The notes beneath the pieces are model-generated. The model was given only the letters and a program-made list of their open reading frames with translations, made no database searches and was not told the DNA's origin. Both the position numbers and the translations under genes were made by a program. From positions 1 to 63,303 of the forward strand of contig JAIDTL010000005.1 in assembly GCA_029060725.1 (NCBI GenBank): 63,303 nucleotides of DNA, given 5' to 3'. Below are positions 40,064 to 48,754 of the stretch, one piece after another. Numbering within the stretch: the stretch's first letter is position 1; every line of letters starts with the position of its first letter. Source of the stretch: Muribaculaceae bacterium. GTDB taxonomy: Bacteria > Bacteroidota > Bacteroidia > Bacteroidales > Muribaculaceae.

Positions 40064-41521
40064 TTAAGCAAGTCGCGCGAGAAGGTCTGTCAGGAATTTC
40101 CAGTATTCCTCTACTGAAGGGATGTAGGCCTTTTCATTTGGACTGTGTATATCCTTCAGAGTCGGGCCGAAAGAAATCATGTCCATGCCCGGCATCTTTT
40201 CAAGGAATATGCCACATTCAAGACCCGCATGGAGGGCTTCTACTTTGGGCTCATATCCGAAAAGGTCTTTGAAACTTTCTTCTGCTGTCTTAAGAAGTTT
40301 GCTGTCTGGATTAGGTGCCCAACCTACGCTGGGATCGTTGGTGACTACCACACATCCGATGTTTTCATAGAGTGCTGTCACGCGGTCGGTTATCTCTTCG
40401 CGTTTGCTGTCGACTGAAGAACGCTGGTGAGTGGTGATGACCACCTTATCGTCTCCCTCTTTGTGTACGCTTGCGAGATTGGATGAAGTCTCTACGAGTC
40501 CCGGAACTGCCAAGCTCATTCCTTGCACTCCATTTGGAGTGCCAAAGATTGTAGACACCAAGGGATTCACGTATTCTTCAGAAATCATACGCGCCGGTTT
40601 CTCACGAATTGCTACAGAGAAGGTGAAAGCATCTCCCTCAGCGAGTCGGAGTTCTTCATGGATAGTGGCGTTGTAGATTTCCGCCATTTTCTCAAAGGCC
40701 TCCTCGTTGCCTGCCGGAATTCCGACAAGGGCTTTTGCTTCGCGTGGAATGGCATTTGGGAGCCCTCCGCCTTGGAAATCGCTTAGCAAAATAGTGCCGA
40801 ATTCATCTTCCGCGAGCCAAAGGAAGCGGGCAAGAAGTTGATTGGCATTGCCGCGGCCTAAGTGTATTTCCATTCCGGAGTGTCCCCCTTTCAGATGGTC
40901 GATATGCACTTCATACCAGTCAAATCCTTCCGGTGTGTCCACTTCTTCAATCGGATAAGTTGCGATTGTGCACATGGAGCCGGCGCAACCGATTACTATC
41001 ATTCCATGCTCTTCCGAGTCAAGGTTTAGGAGTATGCGTCCGCTGACAAGGCTTGCGTCAAGACCGGTAGCGCCGGTAAGACCTTGCTCTTCATCTACTG
41101 TGAACACTGCTTCCAGAGGACCATGCACTAAGTCTGGATCAATCATTGCTGCCATCGCTGATGCACATCCAAGACCATTGTCTGCTCCTAAGGTTGTGCC
41201 TTCTGCACGCACCCAGTCTCCTTCCACTACTGTCTTGATTGGATCTGTCAAGAAGTTGTGGTCTACGTCGCCTCGCTTTTCAGCTACCATATCCTGGTGA
41301 CCTTGAAGCACTACTGTCGGCGCATTTTCATGTCCCGGAGTAGCCGGGCAATACATGACGACATTACCTACTTCATCAGTTGCATATTTAAGTCCATGTC
41401 GCTCAGCCCATCCTACAAGGAAATCCTTCATCTTGTCAAGATGATGAGTAGGGCGGGGTACTTTTGTAATTTCGTCAAAGCACTCCCATACGAGCTTTGG
41501 TTTAAGATCAGTAATTTTCAT
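40064..41521 (-). CDS. pepD: Xaa-His / aminoacyl-histidine dipeptidase (M20C), copy 1
   Basis: 485 residues. M20 metallopeptidase motifs: VVLQGHQDMV (metal His), GTTLGADNGLG (bridging Asp), TVDEEQGLTGA (catalytic Glu and metal Glu) and NLDSEEHG, with a C-terminal AGLECGIF metal site. It hydrolyses dipeptides in the cytoplasm. Its start codon overlaps the muramidase-like stop (ATGA), and a paralogue lies at the head of the same operon. Function in peptide or muropeptide recycling is inferred from context. Confidence 0.92.
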   Translation of the reverse strand: MKITDLKPKLVWECFDEITKVPRPTHHLDKMKDFLVGWAERHGLKYATDEVGNVVMYCPATPGHENAPTVVLQGHQDMVAEKRGDVDHNFLTDPIKTVVEGDWVRAEGTTLGADNGLGCASAMAAMIDPDLVHGPLEAVFTVDEEQGLTGATGLDASLVSGRILLNLDSEEHGMIVIGCAGSMCTIATYPIEEVDTPEGFDWYEVHIDHLKGGHSGMEIHLGRGNANQLLARFLWLAEDEFGTILLSDFQGGGLPNAIPREAKALVGIPAGNEEAFEKMAEIYNATIHEELRLAEGDAFTFSVAIREKPARMISEEYVNPLVSTIFGTPNGVQGMSLAVPGLVETSSNLASVHKEGDDKVVITTHQRSSVDSKREEITDRVTALYENIGCVVVTNDPSVGWAPNPDSKLLKTAEESFKDLFGYEPKVEALHAGLECGIFLEKMPGMDMISFGPTLKDIHSPNEKAYIPSVEEYWKFLTDLLARLA

Positions 41522-42333
41522 TTCTTATTGTTTTTTTTATCTGACTTCTCTTCTGACGCTTTGCTCTTGAAATTGGCATATTCTTTTGCCATTCGTGTGT
41601 GATAACCGCGTTTTGCGTATGATGGTCCGTTATATTTCCTTGCAAATGCAGCCCAATCTTTTTTCTTCAGCGCTTCAAGCATACCGGCATTGCGGATGAA
41701 GACAGCAAACATTTCAAGCTGACTGAATTCTGATTCGCATACTTTGTCTACCATCTCTTCGACGCTTTCGCACCCACAGAGCTTATAGTTGAATCCTCCT
41801 ATTTGGAACATCCCCCAATAGCTTCCCATATCGGCTGCATTGGCATTGACCTTGCGGGCGTTTGTCAGAGACGTCCATTCTTTAAGTGCATATCCGGTAA
41901 GTCCCGAGGGCACTTTCGCATCTTTCTGTTTACGCGCTTTTGTCTTTCCGTTGTATTTATTAAATAGAGACTGCACATAGTTTACTACCGGTACTCCGGG
42001 AGCCCAGAACCCTTCAAGTTTAGGTCCGGCTTCTATTTTCACCACTGCTTTGATTGCAGCCACTTCCACTCCAAGTTCTTTAGCAACGATCTCAAAATCT
42101 TTATCTGTAAGGGTTTTGTATTTCACCTTTGCATCACCCGCCGGCATTTCAGTCAGCACGAGTGCTACCATCTCAGACATCTCTTTTAATAATGCGGTTG
42201 AGTCGTTCTTGTCGCTAACTGCCGTCTCTTCTTTAGCTTCGCTGCCTCCTTTCGTTCGCTTACGAGACGCCCCCGCTTCAAAAGCGGAGACGCCCATAAG
42301 GATCATTATGGCATATACGAGAAGCCTTTTCAT
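41518..42333 (-). CDS. N-acetylmuramidase-type (DUF3380) exported protein
   Basis: 271 residues from the ATG at 42333, which overlaps the upstream stop as ATGA. The signal is MKRLLVYAIMILMGVSAFEAGA. The domain has KELGVEVAAIKAVVKIEAG (catalytic Glu in the last part), FWAPGVPVVNYVQSLFNKYNG, GSYWGMFQIGGFNYKLCGC and WAAFARKYNGPSYAKRGYHTRMAKEY, a clear match to the N-acetylmuramidase family PF11860. That family was first known from phage endolysins. A signal peptide and location between two dipeptidase genes suggest a role in cell-wall turnover. The C-terminus is Lys-rich. Confidence 0.85.
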   Translation of the reverse strand: MKRLLVYAIMILMGVSAFEAGASRKRTKGGSEAKEETAVSDKNDSTALLKEMSEMVALVLTEMPAGDAKVKYKTLTDKDFEIVAKELGVEVAAIKAVVKIEAGPKLEGFWAPGVPVVNYVQSLFNKYNGKTKARKQKDAKVPSGLTGYALKEWTSLTNARKVNANAADMGSYWGMFQIGGFNYKLCGCESVEEMVDKVCESEFSQLEMFAVFIRNAGMLEALKKKDWAAFARKYNGPSYAKRGYHTRMAKEYANFKSKASEEKSDKKNNKK

Positions 42334-43787
42334 GACTTCGCTACTTTTTCGAGAGTCAAGCAAAGATGCTTCCAGAATTTTTCTACTGTTGGAATAAGTA
42401 GCTGTTCGTCAGGGGAGTGTACTCCGGTCATAGTCGGTCCGAAGCTTACCATGTCAAGATGAGGATACTTGTCGAGGAAGAGTCCGCATTCCAGACCTGC
42501 GTGAATAGCTTTGATCGCCGGTTTTACTCCAAAGAGTTCCTCGTATGCATCAGCAGCAATTTTCATGATAGGGGAGTTCATGTTGGGTGCCCAACCGGGA
42601 TAGCCGTCTGAATGGTCCACTTTTGCGCCGGCGAGCTGGAAATGAGCCTCCACTTGATTGGCTATATCGTATTTGCGGCTTTCTAAGCTGGATCGCTGCG
42701 AAGTCGTCACTTTGATCTTATTGTCAGCTTCCATCTTCACTGCGGCGAGGTTGGTCGAAGTCTCTACAAGGCCCTCTATGTCGCGGCTCATTGAAATGAC
42801 TCCGTGGGGAGCACTGTAGAGCGCCCTTACAAGTGCTAACGATGTGGTCTGGTCGATGCAATATTCAGGTTTGGCTGCTTCTTCAATCTCTATTTTCACT
42901 GAAGGCTCTATGCCTGAAAATTCTTTTTCGATTTCTACAGCATAGTCGGCAAGAGCACCCTTGACTTCCTCGGCAAGTTTTGTCTCTATGCCAAAGATTG
43001 CATGAGCCTCACGGGGGATTGCATTGCGGAGATTGCCGCCATCGAATTCCACAAGTTCAAGATTCCATTTCTGTGAGCAGTTCCAAAGGAAGCGGGCTAT
43101 CAGCTTATTGGCATTAGCACGTCCGAGATGTATGTCGCCTCCTGAATGGCCTCCGAGCAGTCCGCTTACGCTTACTTTCATGTATGCGAAATGATCGGGT
43201 GCGAGCGAACGTTTGTATCCAAACCAAGCTGTAGTGTCGATTCCGCCTGCGCATCCTACGAAAATTTCACCGTCATCCTCAGAGTCGAGATTCAGGAGGA
43301 TGCTCCCTCCAAGCATATCTTCGCCTAAGTTTTGGGCGCCTTCAAGTCCGATTTCTTCATTTACTGTGAAGAGTGCTTCCACTGGTCCATGTTTGAGTGT
43401 AGGATCGATCATTACTGCCATTGCAGCGGCGATGCCGATTCCGTTGTCAGCGCCAAGTGTGGTCCCGCGAGCCTTTACCCAATCGCCGTCAATATATGTG
43501 TCGATTGGATCTTTGAGAAAATCATGTTCTACTCCTCCATTTTTCTCTGCCACCATGTCCATGTGTGCCTGTAAGATCACTGTCGGTGCGTTCTCAAGTC
43601 CGGGGGTGGCATCTTTATGCATAAGGACATTGCCACACTCGTCGGTCTTGACTGCTACATTGTGCTTCTTTGCAAAGTCAATGAGGAATTCTCTTATCTG
43701 CTCTTCATGGCAGGAGGGACGGGGCACTTTCGTAACCTCGTCGAAACATTTCCAGATTAGTTCCGGTTTAAGGTCTTTTACTTCCAT
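42330..43787 (-). CDS. pepD: Xaa-His / aminoacyl-histidine dipeptidase (M20C), copy 2
   Basis: 485 residues, the same length as copy 1 and clearly paralogous: VILQAHMDMV, GTTLGADNGIG, TVNEEIGLEGA (Asn replaces Asp before the Glu pair), NLDSEDDG and AGLECGLF. First gene of the operon pepD-muramidase-pepD, all coupled by ATGA overlaps. It has a consensus promoter 64 bp upstream. Cytoplasmic, as no signal peptide is present. Confidence 0.92.
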   Translation of the reverse strand: MEVKDLKPELIWKCFDEVTKVPRPSCHEEQIREFLIDFAKKHNVAVKTDECGNVLMHKDATPGLENAPTVILQAHMDMVAEKNGGVEHDFLKDPIDTYIDGDWVKARGTTLGADNGIGIAAAMAVMIDPTLKHGPVEALFTVNEEIGLEGAQNLGEDMLGGSILLNLDSEDDGEIFVGCAGGIDTTAWFGYKRSLAPDHFAYMKVSVSGLLGGHSGGDIHLGRANANKLIARFLWNCSQKWNLELVEFDGGNLRNAIPREAHAIFGIETKLAEEVKGALADYAVEIEKEFSGIEPSVKIEIEEAAKPEYCIDQTTSLALVRALYSAPHGVISMSRDIEGLVETSTNLAAVKMEADNKIKVTTSQRSSLESRKYDIANQVEAHFQLAGAKVDHSDGYPGWAPNMNSPIMKIAADAYEELFGVKPAIKAIHAGLECGLFLDKYPHLDMVSFGPTMTGVHSPDEQLLIPTVEKFWKHLCLTLEKVAKS

Positions 43788-43850
43788 TTTTTCTTTGGTT
43801 TTTTATGATATTTTAGTTAGTTTCGAAGGTTGTTATTCTTTTTCAGACTT

Positions 43851-43881
43851 CAAAGATATGAAATTTATTTGATTTTAACAA
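43851..43881 (-). promoter_or_regulatory. Consensus promoter of the pepD-muramidase operon
   Basis: On the minus strand TTG (43879-43881), 20 bp, TATCTTTG (43851-43858). Confidence 0.78.
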
Positions 43882-43922
43882 ATCTTTTACATTTCTTATC
43901 GCTCTAATCACGATTTTTTATT

Positions 43923-43930
43923 AATTTTGC
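43923..43930 (+). promoter_or_regulatory. -7 box for the OmpH-like gene
   Basis: TAATTTTG, 70 bp before the ATG at 44001. No clear -33 element. It would give a leader of about 60 nt. Confidence 0.5.
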
Positions 43931-44000
43931 ATTCGGATAGCGCATTCTCGTTGAATCGTAGCTCAAATTTGGAATAATAATTAAAAACAAATAATATATA

Positions 44001-44600
44001 ATGAAAAAAAATCTTTACACATGCCTTGGTCTGGCACTTGCCATTGCGATAGGAGGCGGAATGGCTTCATGTGGCAACTCCAAGGATGAGAAAGCAGCTC
44101 CTGCAAAGAAGACAGCCGTAGCAGACAGCGTGGCATTGCCAAATTATCGCTATGTAGATATGGATACTCTCCTGACGAGATATATCCTTGCTAAGGATTA
44201 CAATGAGGAAATGATCCGGATGCAGGAGAATCTTGAAAGCGAGACAAAGCGTCATCAGACTTCTCTACAGTCGCTTGCCACTCAGATCCAGAATAAGGTG
44301 CAAAACAATTCTTACCTTTCTCAAGAAAGTTTTGACACCGACCAGCAGAAGCTCGCCTCTATGCAGAGCAATGCAGAGCGTTCCGTAGGTATGATGCAGC
44401 AGAAATATGCTGAGGCTGCTGCAAAAGCACAGCTCGCTGTGTCTGACTCCGTGACGAAATTCATTGAGGAATATAATAAGAAGCACGGCTATGATGCCAT
44501 CTTCAATAAGGCTGCTGCCCTTCACTTCAATCCTGCGCTCGACATCACTGACGAGATTGTCGAAGGCTTGAATGCAAGATATAACAAAATCAAAAAATAA
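44001..44600 (+). CDS. OmpH/Skp-like periplasmic lipoprotein
   Basis: 199 residues with a lipobox (GGGMASCGNS, Cys24). A long charged coiled coil (EEMIRMQENLESETKRHQ through SVGMMQQKYAEAAAKAQLA) is the hallmark of OmpH/Skp chaperones, with the C-terminal EYNKKHGYDAIFNKAAALHFNPALDITDEIV typical of Bacteroidota members. It probably helps outer-membrane protein folding. Short intergenic repeats separate it from the next gene. Confidence 0.85.
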   Translation: MKKNLYTCLGLALAIAIGGGMASCGNSKDEKAAPAKKTAVADSVALPNYRYVDMDTLLTRYILAKDYNEEMIRMQENLESETKRHQTSLQSLATQIQNKVQNNSYLSQESFDTDQQKLASMQSNAERSVGMMQQKYAEAAAKAQLAVSDSVTKFIEEYNKKHGYDAIFNKAAALHFNPALDITDEIVEGLNARYNKIKK

Positions 44601-44602
44601 TA

Positions 44603-44678
44603 CCCGGCATCAATACTCATTGATCAATACTCATTGTTCAAAACTCATTGTTCAATACTTAATGTTTAATTCTTAATT
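44603..44678. repeat. Repeat-word spacer (ATACTCATTG units)
   Basis: Words ATCAATACTCATTGATC, AATACTCATTGTTCA, AAACTCATTGTTCA and AATACTTAATG follow one another. Non-coding. Confidence 0.6.
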
Positions 44679-44679
44679 T

Positions 44680-45009
44680 ATGTCCAGACGTCTGTGTGTC
44701 ATAATGGCAGTAGTGGCGATATCGCTTGCCGTCGCAATGCCGTTGTCTTCCTTTGCCAAAGGATGGGAACCTGTGCGCACCGATGTCTCTGGACTCAGCA
44801 CAGTCGCACGCGACAATGATGTCGAGATTCGGGTGTCACCGGGTCACGTGGTGGTTGTCTCATCGCAACCTGTGCAGATTAAGGTGTTTACTATTCTTGG
44901 TCAGGTCGTAAGCAATGAGTCACTGTCTGCCGGTGTCAATCGATTGCCGCTCTCTCACGGAGTATATATAGTAAAGGTCGGCGATCTTACATGCAAGATA
45001 GCAGTCTGA
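44680..45009 (+). CDS. Short secreted protein with a T9SS/DUF6383-like C-terminal domain
   Basis: 109 residues. Signal: MSRRLCVIMAVVAISLAVAM. The C-terminal segment IKVFTILGQVVSNESLSAG followed by LPLSHGVYIVKVGDLTCKIAV is the compact beta-sandwich found at the end of many Bacteroidota secreted proteins, including type IX sorting-type domains. Here almost nothing precedes it, so the protein is essentially a stand-alone domain. It may be a truncated gene or a genuine small envelope protein. Confidence 0.65.
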   Translation: MSRRLCVIMAVVAISLAVAMPLSSFAKGWEPVRTDVSGLSTVARDNDVEIRVSPGHVVVVSSQPVQIKVFTILGQVVSNESLSAGVNRLPLSHGVYIVKVGDLTCKIAV

Positions 45010-45011
45010 TT

Positions 45012-45122
45012 TGTGGTTTAATAAGTTTAGTAAGGTTTATAAAGTTTAAAAGTCTAAACATCACAACCATCATAAACTTCCCAACCTTGATAAACATCTT
45101 AAACCTCCTAAACTTTAAACAA
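45012..45122. repeat. Repeat-word spacer forming a loose inverted repeat (GTTTA/TAAAC words)
   Basis: The left half is built of AAGTTTAGTAAGGTTTATAA words. The right half is built of their complements (ATAAACATCTTAAACCTCC). Non-coding. It could fold into a long imperfect hairpin before ilvE. Confidence 0.55.
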
Positions 45123-45124
45123 TT

Positions 45125-46147
45125 ATGGAAGCTATAGATTGGAAAAACCTTCCGTTCGGATACATTCCGACCAATTTCAATGTCCGTTGCACTTTCAGCG
45201 ACGGTAAATGGGGACCTATTGAGGTTTCCGACTCTGAGTATATACCTATGCACATGGCGGCTGCTTGCCTTCACTATGGACAAGAGGCCTTTGAAGGTCT
45301 TAAGGCATTCCGTGGGGCTGATGGTAAGATCCGTGTGTTCCGTATGGATGAAAATGCCAAGCGTTTCCGTAGTTCAGCTGAGGGTATCATGATGGAGCCT
45401 CTTCCGGTGGATATTTTCTGCGAGATGGTGCGTAAGGTAGTGGCTCTGAATGCTGAATTTGTCCCCCCATACGGTACTGGCGCAAGCCTCTACATACGTC
45501 CTCTTGAGGTCGGAATTTCTCCGCAAGTTGGCGTGAAACCTTCTAAAGACTATATGGTAGTGATGTTTGTCACTCCGGTAGGTCCGTATTTTAAGACTGG
45601 TTTCAGCCCAACAAAAGTTTGCATGAGTCGTAAATACGACCGTGTTGCTCCTCTTGGCACTGGCGCATTTAAGATTGGTGGCAATTATGCAGCTTCTTTG
45701 AAAGCCGGCGAGCTTGCACATGATATGGGATATTCTGTAATGTTCTATCTTGATCCAAAGGAAAAGAAATATCTTGATGAGTGTGGTGCTGCCAATTTCT
45801 TTGGTATCAGAGGAAACAGCTACATTACTCCGGCTTCTGATTCCATCCTTCCTTCCATTACCAACAAGAGTATTTGCCAGCTCGCCGAAGATCTTGGTAT
45901 GACTGTCGAACGCCGTCATATTCCCGTTGAGGAACTTGAGACTTTCGATGAGGTAGGTGCTTGTGGCACGGCTGCTGTAATTTCACCTGTAGGTGTCATC
46001 GACGATATCGATACCGGAAAGAGCTATAAGTATGGCGACGGAACTCCCGGTGAGAAATCAACAATCCTCTACAACAAACTCCGTGCCATCCAACTTGGTG
46101 AAGAACCGGACATCCACGGTTGGGTAGAAATCATAGAAGAAAACTAA
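45125..46147 (+). CDS. ilvE: Branched-chain amino acid aminotransferase
   Basis: 340 residues. Class IV PLP enzyme with HYGQEAFEGLKAFRG, LYIRPLEVG, the PLP lysine in GTGAFKIGGNYAASL (near 183), DECGAANFFG and EVGACGTAAVISPV. It interconverts leucine, isoleucine and valine with their 2-oxo acids. The length is normal for the IIA subfamily. No other ilv genes are adjacent. The upstream spacer is repetitive and shows no clear promoter. Confidence 0.95.
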   Translation: MEAIDWKNLPFGYIPTNFNVRCTFSDGKWGPIEVSDSEYIPMHMAAACLHYGQEAFEGLKAFRGADGKIRVFRMDENAKRFRSSAEGIMMEPLPVDIFCEMVRKVVALNAEFVPPYGTGASLYIRPLEVGISPQVGVKPSKDYMVVMFVTPVGPYFKTGFSPTKVCMSRKYDRVAPLGTGAFKIGGNYAASLKAGELAHDMGYSVMFYLDPKEKKYLDECGAANFFGIRGNSYITPASDSILPSITNKSICQLAEDLGMTVERRHIPVEELETFDEVGACGTAAVISPVGVIDDIDTGKSYKYGDGTPGEKSTILYNKLRAIQLGEEPDIHGWVEIIEEN

Positions 46148-46217
46148 ATTCTGAGTAGCCCCTGAATAGAGATAGAGACTGCCAGCATATAGTCACTATA
46201 ATTATGCATTAAGCATT

Positions 46218-46802
46218 ATGACTTGCTTTAGCTTGAACGTAGTTAATTATGCATTGATATTAAGTAAATACTACGAGGAGGGCTCAGCCCTCCTCGATTT
46301 GCTTTTGACCCATTCTGAAATGGTAGCTCGTAAGGCCCTCACTGTGGCAGAGTTGGCAAAGCTGAATATTGACCGGGATTTTGTGTATAATGCCGCTATG
46401 CTTCATGACATAGGCATTTTCCGTTGTAACGCTGCCGGCATTTATTGCTATGGAGACGAGCCATATATCCGTCATGGACTTATAGGGGGAGAATTATTGA
46501 GAAAGGAAGGAGTGGACGAGGCTTTTGCTCGTGTTTGTGAGAGGCATACCGGCTCCGGTCTCACTGCAAAAGAAATAGCGGAAACGGGGATGCCGCTTCC
46601 GCATATTGATTTGCTTCCTGAAACATTGGAGGAGAAACTGATTTGTTACGCCGATAAATTCTTCAGCAAATCCGGAGATCCTCGAGAGGAGAAATCTTTA
46701 GATCGTGTGAGAAAGTCAATGGCAAAGTTTGGTGCTGATTCACTCGCTCGCTTTGATGCCCTTCACGCCATCTTCAACTCATCCATAAATCTTACTACTT
46801 AA
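46218..46802 (+). CDS. HD-domain hydrolase
   Basis: Up to 194 residues. HD motifs: LLLTHSEMVARKAL (first His), AAMLHDIGIF (HD), RHGLIGGELL and CERHTGSGL, consistent with a metal-dependent phosphohydrolase of the small Bacteroidota HD family. The ATG at 46218 lies in repeat-word sequence. A TTG at 46254 (MILSKYYEEGSALL) fits the usual N-terminus better. A perfect palindrome (46274-46296) lies in the first codons. Convergent with nth. Confidence 0.82.
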   Translation: MTCFSLNVVNYALILSKYYEEGSALLDLLLTHSEMVARKALTVAELAKLNIDRDFVYNAAMLHDIGIFRCNAAGIYCYGDEPYIRHGLIGGELLRKEGVDEAFARVCERHTGSGLTAKEIAETGMPLPHIDLLPETLEEKLICYADKFFSKSGDPREEKSLDRVRKSMAKFGADSLARFDALHAIFNSSINLTT

Positions 46803-46822
46803 TACTCAATACTCAATACTTT
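46803..46822. repeat. Repeat-word spacer (ATACTCA units)
   Basis: TACTCAATACTCAATACTTT between the convergent HD and nth genes. The same words recur at 47475-47515 on the other side of nth. Confidence 0.55.
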
Positions 46823-47458
46823 TTACTTCTCACCATGGCTTGCACACCAGTCTGCGATTACACACTCCCCGCACTTCGGATTCCGTGCTGTGCAGACATA
46901 GCGCCCGTGAAGTATCAGCCAATGATGCGCATTAGAGAGTTTATCTTCCGGAATATTCTTTACGAGCTCTTTTTCAGTAGCTAATGGAGTAGGGGAGTCC
47001 TTGGTGAAACCGATGCGGTTGCACACTCTGAACACATGCGTATCTACAGGCATTGCCGCCTTGCCCCAAACTACAGCCAACATGACATTGGCTGTCTTGC
47101 GTCCCACTCCCGGCAACTTCATAAGATTGTCTATGTCGGAAGGCATTTCCGAATTAAAATCCTCTACAAGCATACGCGCTGCCTTCAGAAGGTGGCGCGT
47201 CTTGTTGTTGGGGAATGTGACGCTTTTAATGAATGGGAATACTTCCTCTTCCGTGGCGGCAGCTAAAGAGGCAGGATCAGGATATGCTTCAAAGAGAGCA
47301 GGAGTGACCATATTCACCCTCTTGTCGGTGCATTGAGCCGACAAGATCACCGCCAAGAGCAGATGAAACGGAGAGTCATAGTGAAGCTCCGTCTTCGGCT
47401 CCGGCATTATCTCCTCAAATGTAGAGATAATCCTATCATATCTCTCCTTCTTCCTCAT
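46823..47458 (-). CDS. nth: Endonuclease III
   Basis: About 211 residues from the ATG at 47458 (MRKKERYDRII). An ATG three codons upstream is also possible. HhH motif LPGVGRKTANVMLAVV with the catalytic Lys in this region or earlier (SAQCTDKRV), the catalytic Asp in PVDTHVFRV, and four cysteines of the 4Fe-4S loop (CTARNPKCGECVIADWC). It removes oxidised pyrimidines by glycosylase/AP-lyase action. Flanked on both sides by the same repeat words. Confidence 0.95.
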   Translation of the reverse strand: MRKKERYDRIISTFEEIMPEPKTELHYDSPFHLLLAVILSAQCTDKRVNMVTPALFEAYPDPASLAAATEEEVFPFIKSVTFPNNKTRHLLKAARMLVEDFNSEMPSDIDNLMKLPGVGRKTANVMLAVVWGKAAMPVDTHVFRVCNRIGFTKDSPTPLATEKELVKNIPEDKLSNAHHWLILHGRYVCTARNPKCGECVIADWCASHGEK

Positions 47459-47469
47459 TTTGTACAATC

Positions 47470-47515
47470 CCTTAATGCTTAGTACTCAATACTCAATACT
47501 TAATACTTAATACTT
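47470..47515. repeat. Repeat-word spacer (ATACTCA/ATACTTA units)
   Basis: AGTACTCAATACTCAATAC followed by TTAATACTTAATACTTTG, between nth and pheS. Confidence 0.6.
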
Positions 47516-47528
47516 TGCGCTCCGCGCA

Positions 47529-48557
47529 TTAGTGTGCAGCCACAAACTCATCAAGGAATCTTACGTCGTTCTCGCTGAAGAGACGTAGGTCTTTGACGAG
47601 ATATTTCAAATTGGCTATACGCTCTACGCCCATTCCAAATGCATATCCGGAGTAGACTTCCGGGTCAATGCCACAGGCTTTGAGCACATTCGGGTCTACC
47701 ATGCCGCAGCCAAGGATCTCAACCCAACCGGTACCCTTACACATTGCACAACCTTTGCCCCCACAGATGCCGCAGCTGATGTCCATTTCGGCGCTTGGTT
47801 CAGTGAAGGGGAAGTAGCTTGGACGAAGACGTATCTTTGTCTCCGGTCCGAACATCTGCTGAGCGAATTCAAGAAGCACTTGCTTCAAGTCGGCAAAACT
47901 TACATTCTTGTCAATGTAAAGACCTTCTACCTGATGGAAGAAGCAATGTGCACGTGCTGAAATTGCTTCGTTGCGATATACGCGACCCGGACATACGATG
48001 CGGATAGGGGGCTGAGTATGCTCCATGGTGCGTGTCTGTACGCTTGAAGTGTGTGTGCGGAGAAGAATGTCGTCTTTGCCGTCACGTTGGATGAAGAAAG
48101 TGTCCTGCATGTCGCGGGCAGGATGGTCAGCCGCGAAATTCAGTGAACTGAACACGTGCCAGTCATCTTCAATTTCCGGACCCTCTGCGATAGTAAAGCC
48201 CATGTTGTTGAAGATACTGATTATCTCATTCTTCACAAGAGAAAGCGGATGACGTGTGCCGAGTGGCAGAGGGGAAGCGGTTCTTGTAAGGTCGATGTTA
48301 CTTTTTTCTTTATCTGCATTGTCGGCAAGCGACTCCTTAAGAGATGCAAGTTTTTCAGTCGCGATGTTCTTAAGCTCATTAAGTTTCTGTCCCAATTCGC
48401 GCTTCTGCTCTGCAGGCACGGTGCGGAATTCATTCATGAGCGCAGAAATTTCTCCCTTCTTGCTCAGGTATTTGATGCGGAGCTGCTCCACTGCATCGGC
48501 TGTAGTAGCCTGAAGAGCAGAAATCTCAGCTTTAAGTCCTTCTATCTTTGAAAGCAT
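47529..48557 (-). CDS. pheS: Phenylalanine-tRNA ligase alpha subunit
   Basis: 342 residues. An N-terminal coiled-coil arm (MLSKIEGLKAEISALQ) and class II catalytic core: motif 1 region HPLSLVKNEIISIFNNMGF, motif 2 VYRNEAISARAHCFFHQVEGL, motif 3 GYAFGMGVERIANLKY. A Cys-rich CGICGGKGCAMC loop is typical of many bacterial PheS. Together with PheT (not in the window) it charges tRNA-Phe. Length normal. Confidence 0.97.
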   Translation of the reverse strand: MLSKIEGLKAEISALQATTADAVEQLRIKYLSKKGEISALMNEFRTVPAEQKRELGQKLNELKNIATEKLASLKESLADNADKEKSNIDLTRTASPLPLGTRHPLSLVKNEIISIFNNMGFTIAEGPEIEDDWHVFSSLNFAADHPARDMQDTFFIQRDGKDDILLRTHTSSVQTRTMEHTQPPIRIVCPGRVYRNEAISARAHCFFHQVEGLYIDKNVSFADLKQVLLEFAQQMFGPETKIRLRPSYFPFTEPSAEMDISCGICGGKGCAMCKGTGWVEILGCGMVDPNVLKACGIDPEVYSGYAFGMGVERIANLKYLVKDLRLFSENDVRFLDEFVAAH

Positions 48558-48719
48558 GTGTATGATGTTGTTTTATAAGTTTCGCTTGCGAAACTTGAAT
48601 TATGACATTTCAAAAGGCAAAATTACAAAAAAATCTTCACATTCCCAAATTAATTAACGAAAGTGACTTTAATGGAGGTTTCTTACATAACATATTTTAT
48701 TTTATCAGATTTTTTTATT

Positions 48720-48727
48720 AATTTTGG
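48720..48727 (+). promoter_or_regulatory. -7 box before the AAA-ATPase gene
   Basis: TAATTTTG, 27 bp before the ATG at 48755. No -33 TTG at the usual spacing. Confidence 0.5.
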
Positions 48728-48754
48728 GAATTTAAACCATATTAATGATCTATT

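Noticed and set aside
46274..46296. Perfect palindrome CGAGGAGGGC-TCA-GCCCTCCTCG as a mobile insertion
   Set aside because: It encodes EEGSALL in the HD protein, which fits the expected KYYxxGSxLxxLLLxHS pattern, so it is probably native coding sequence with chance symmetry.
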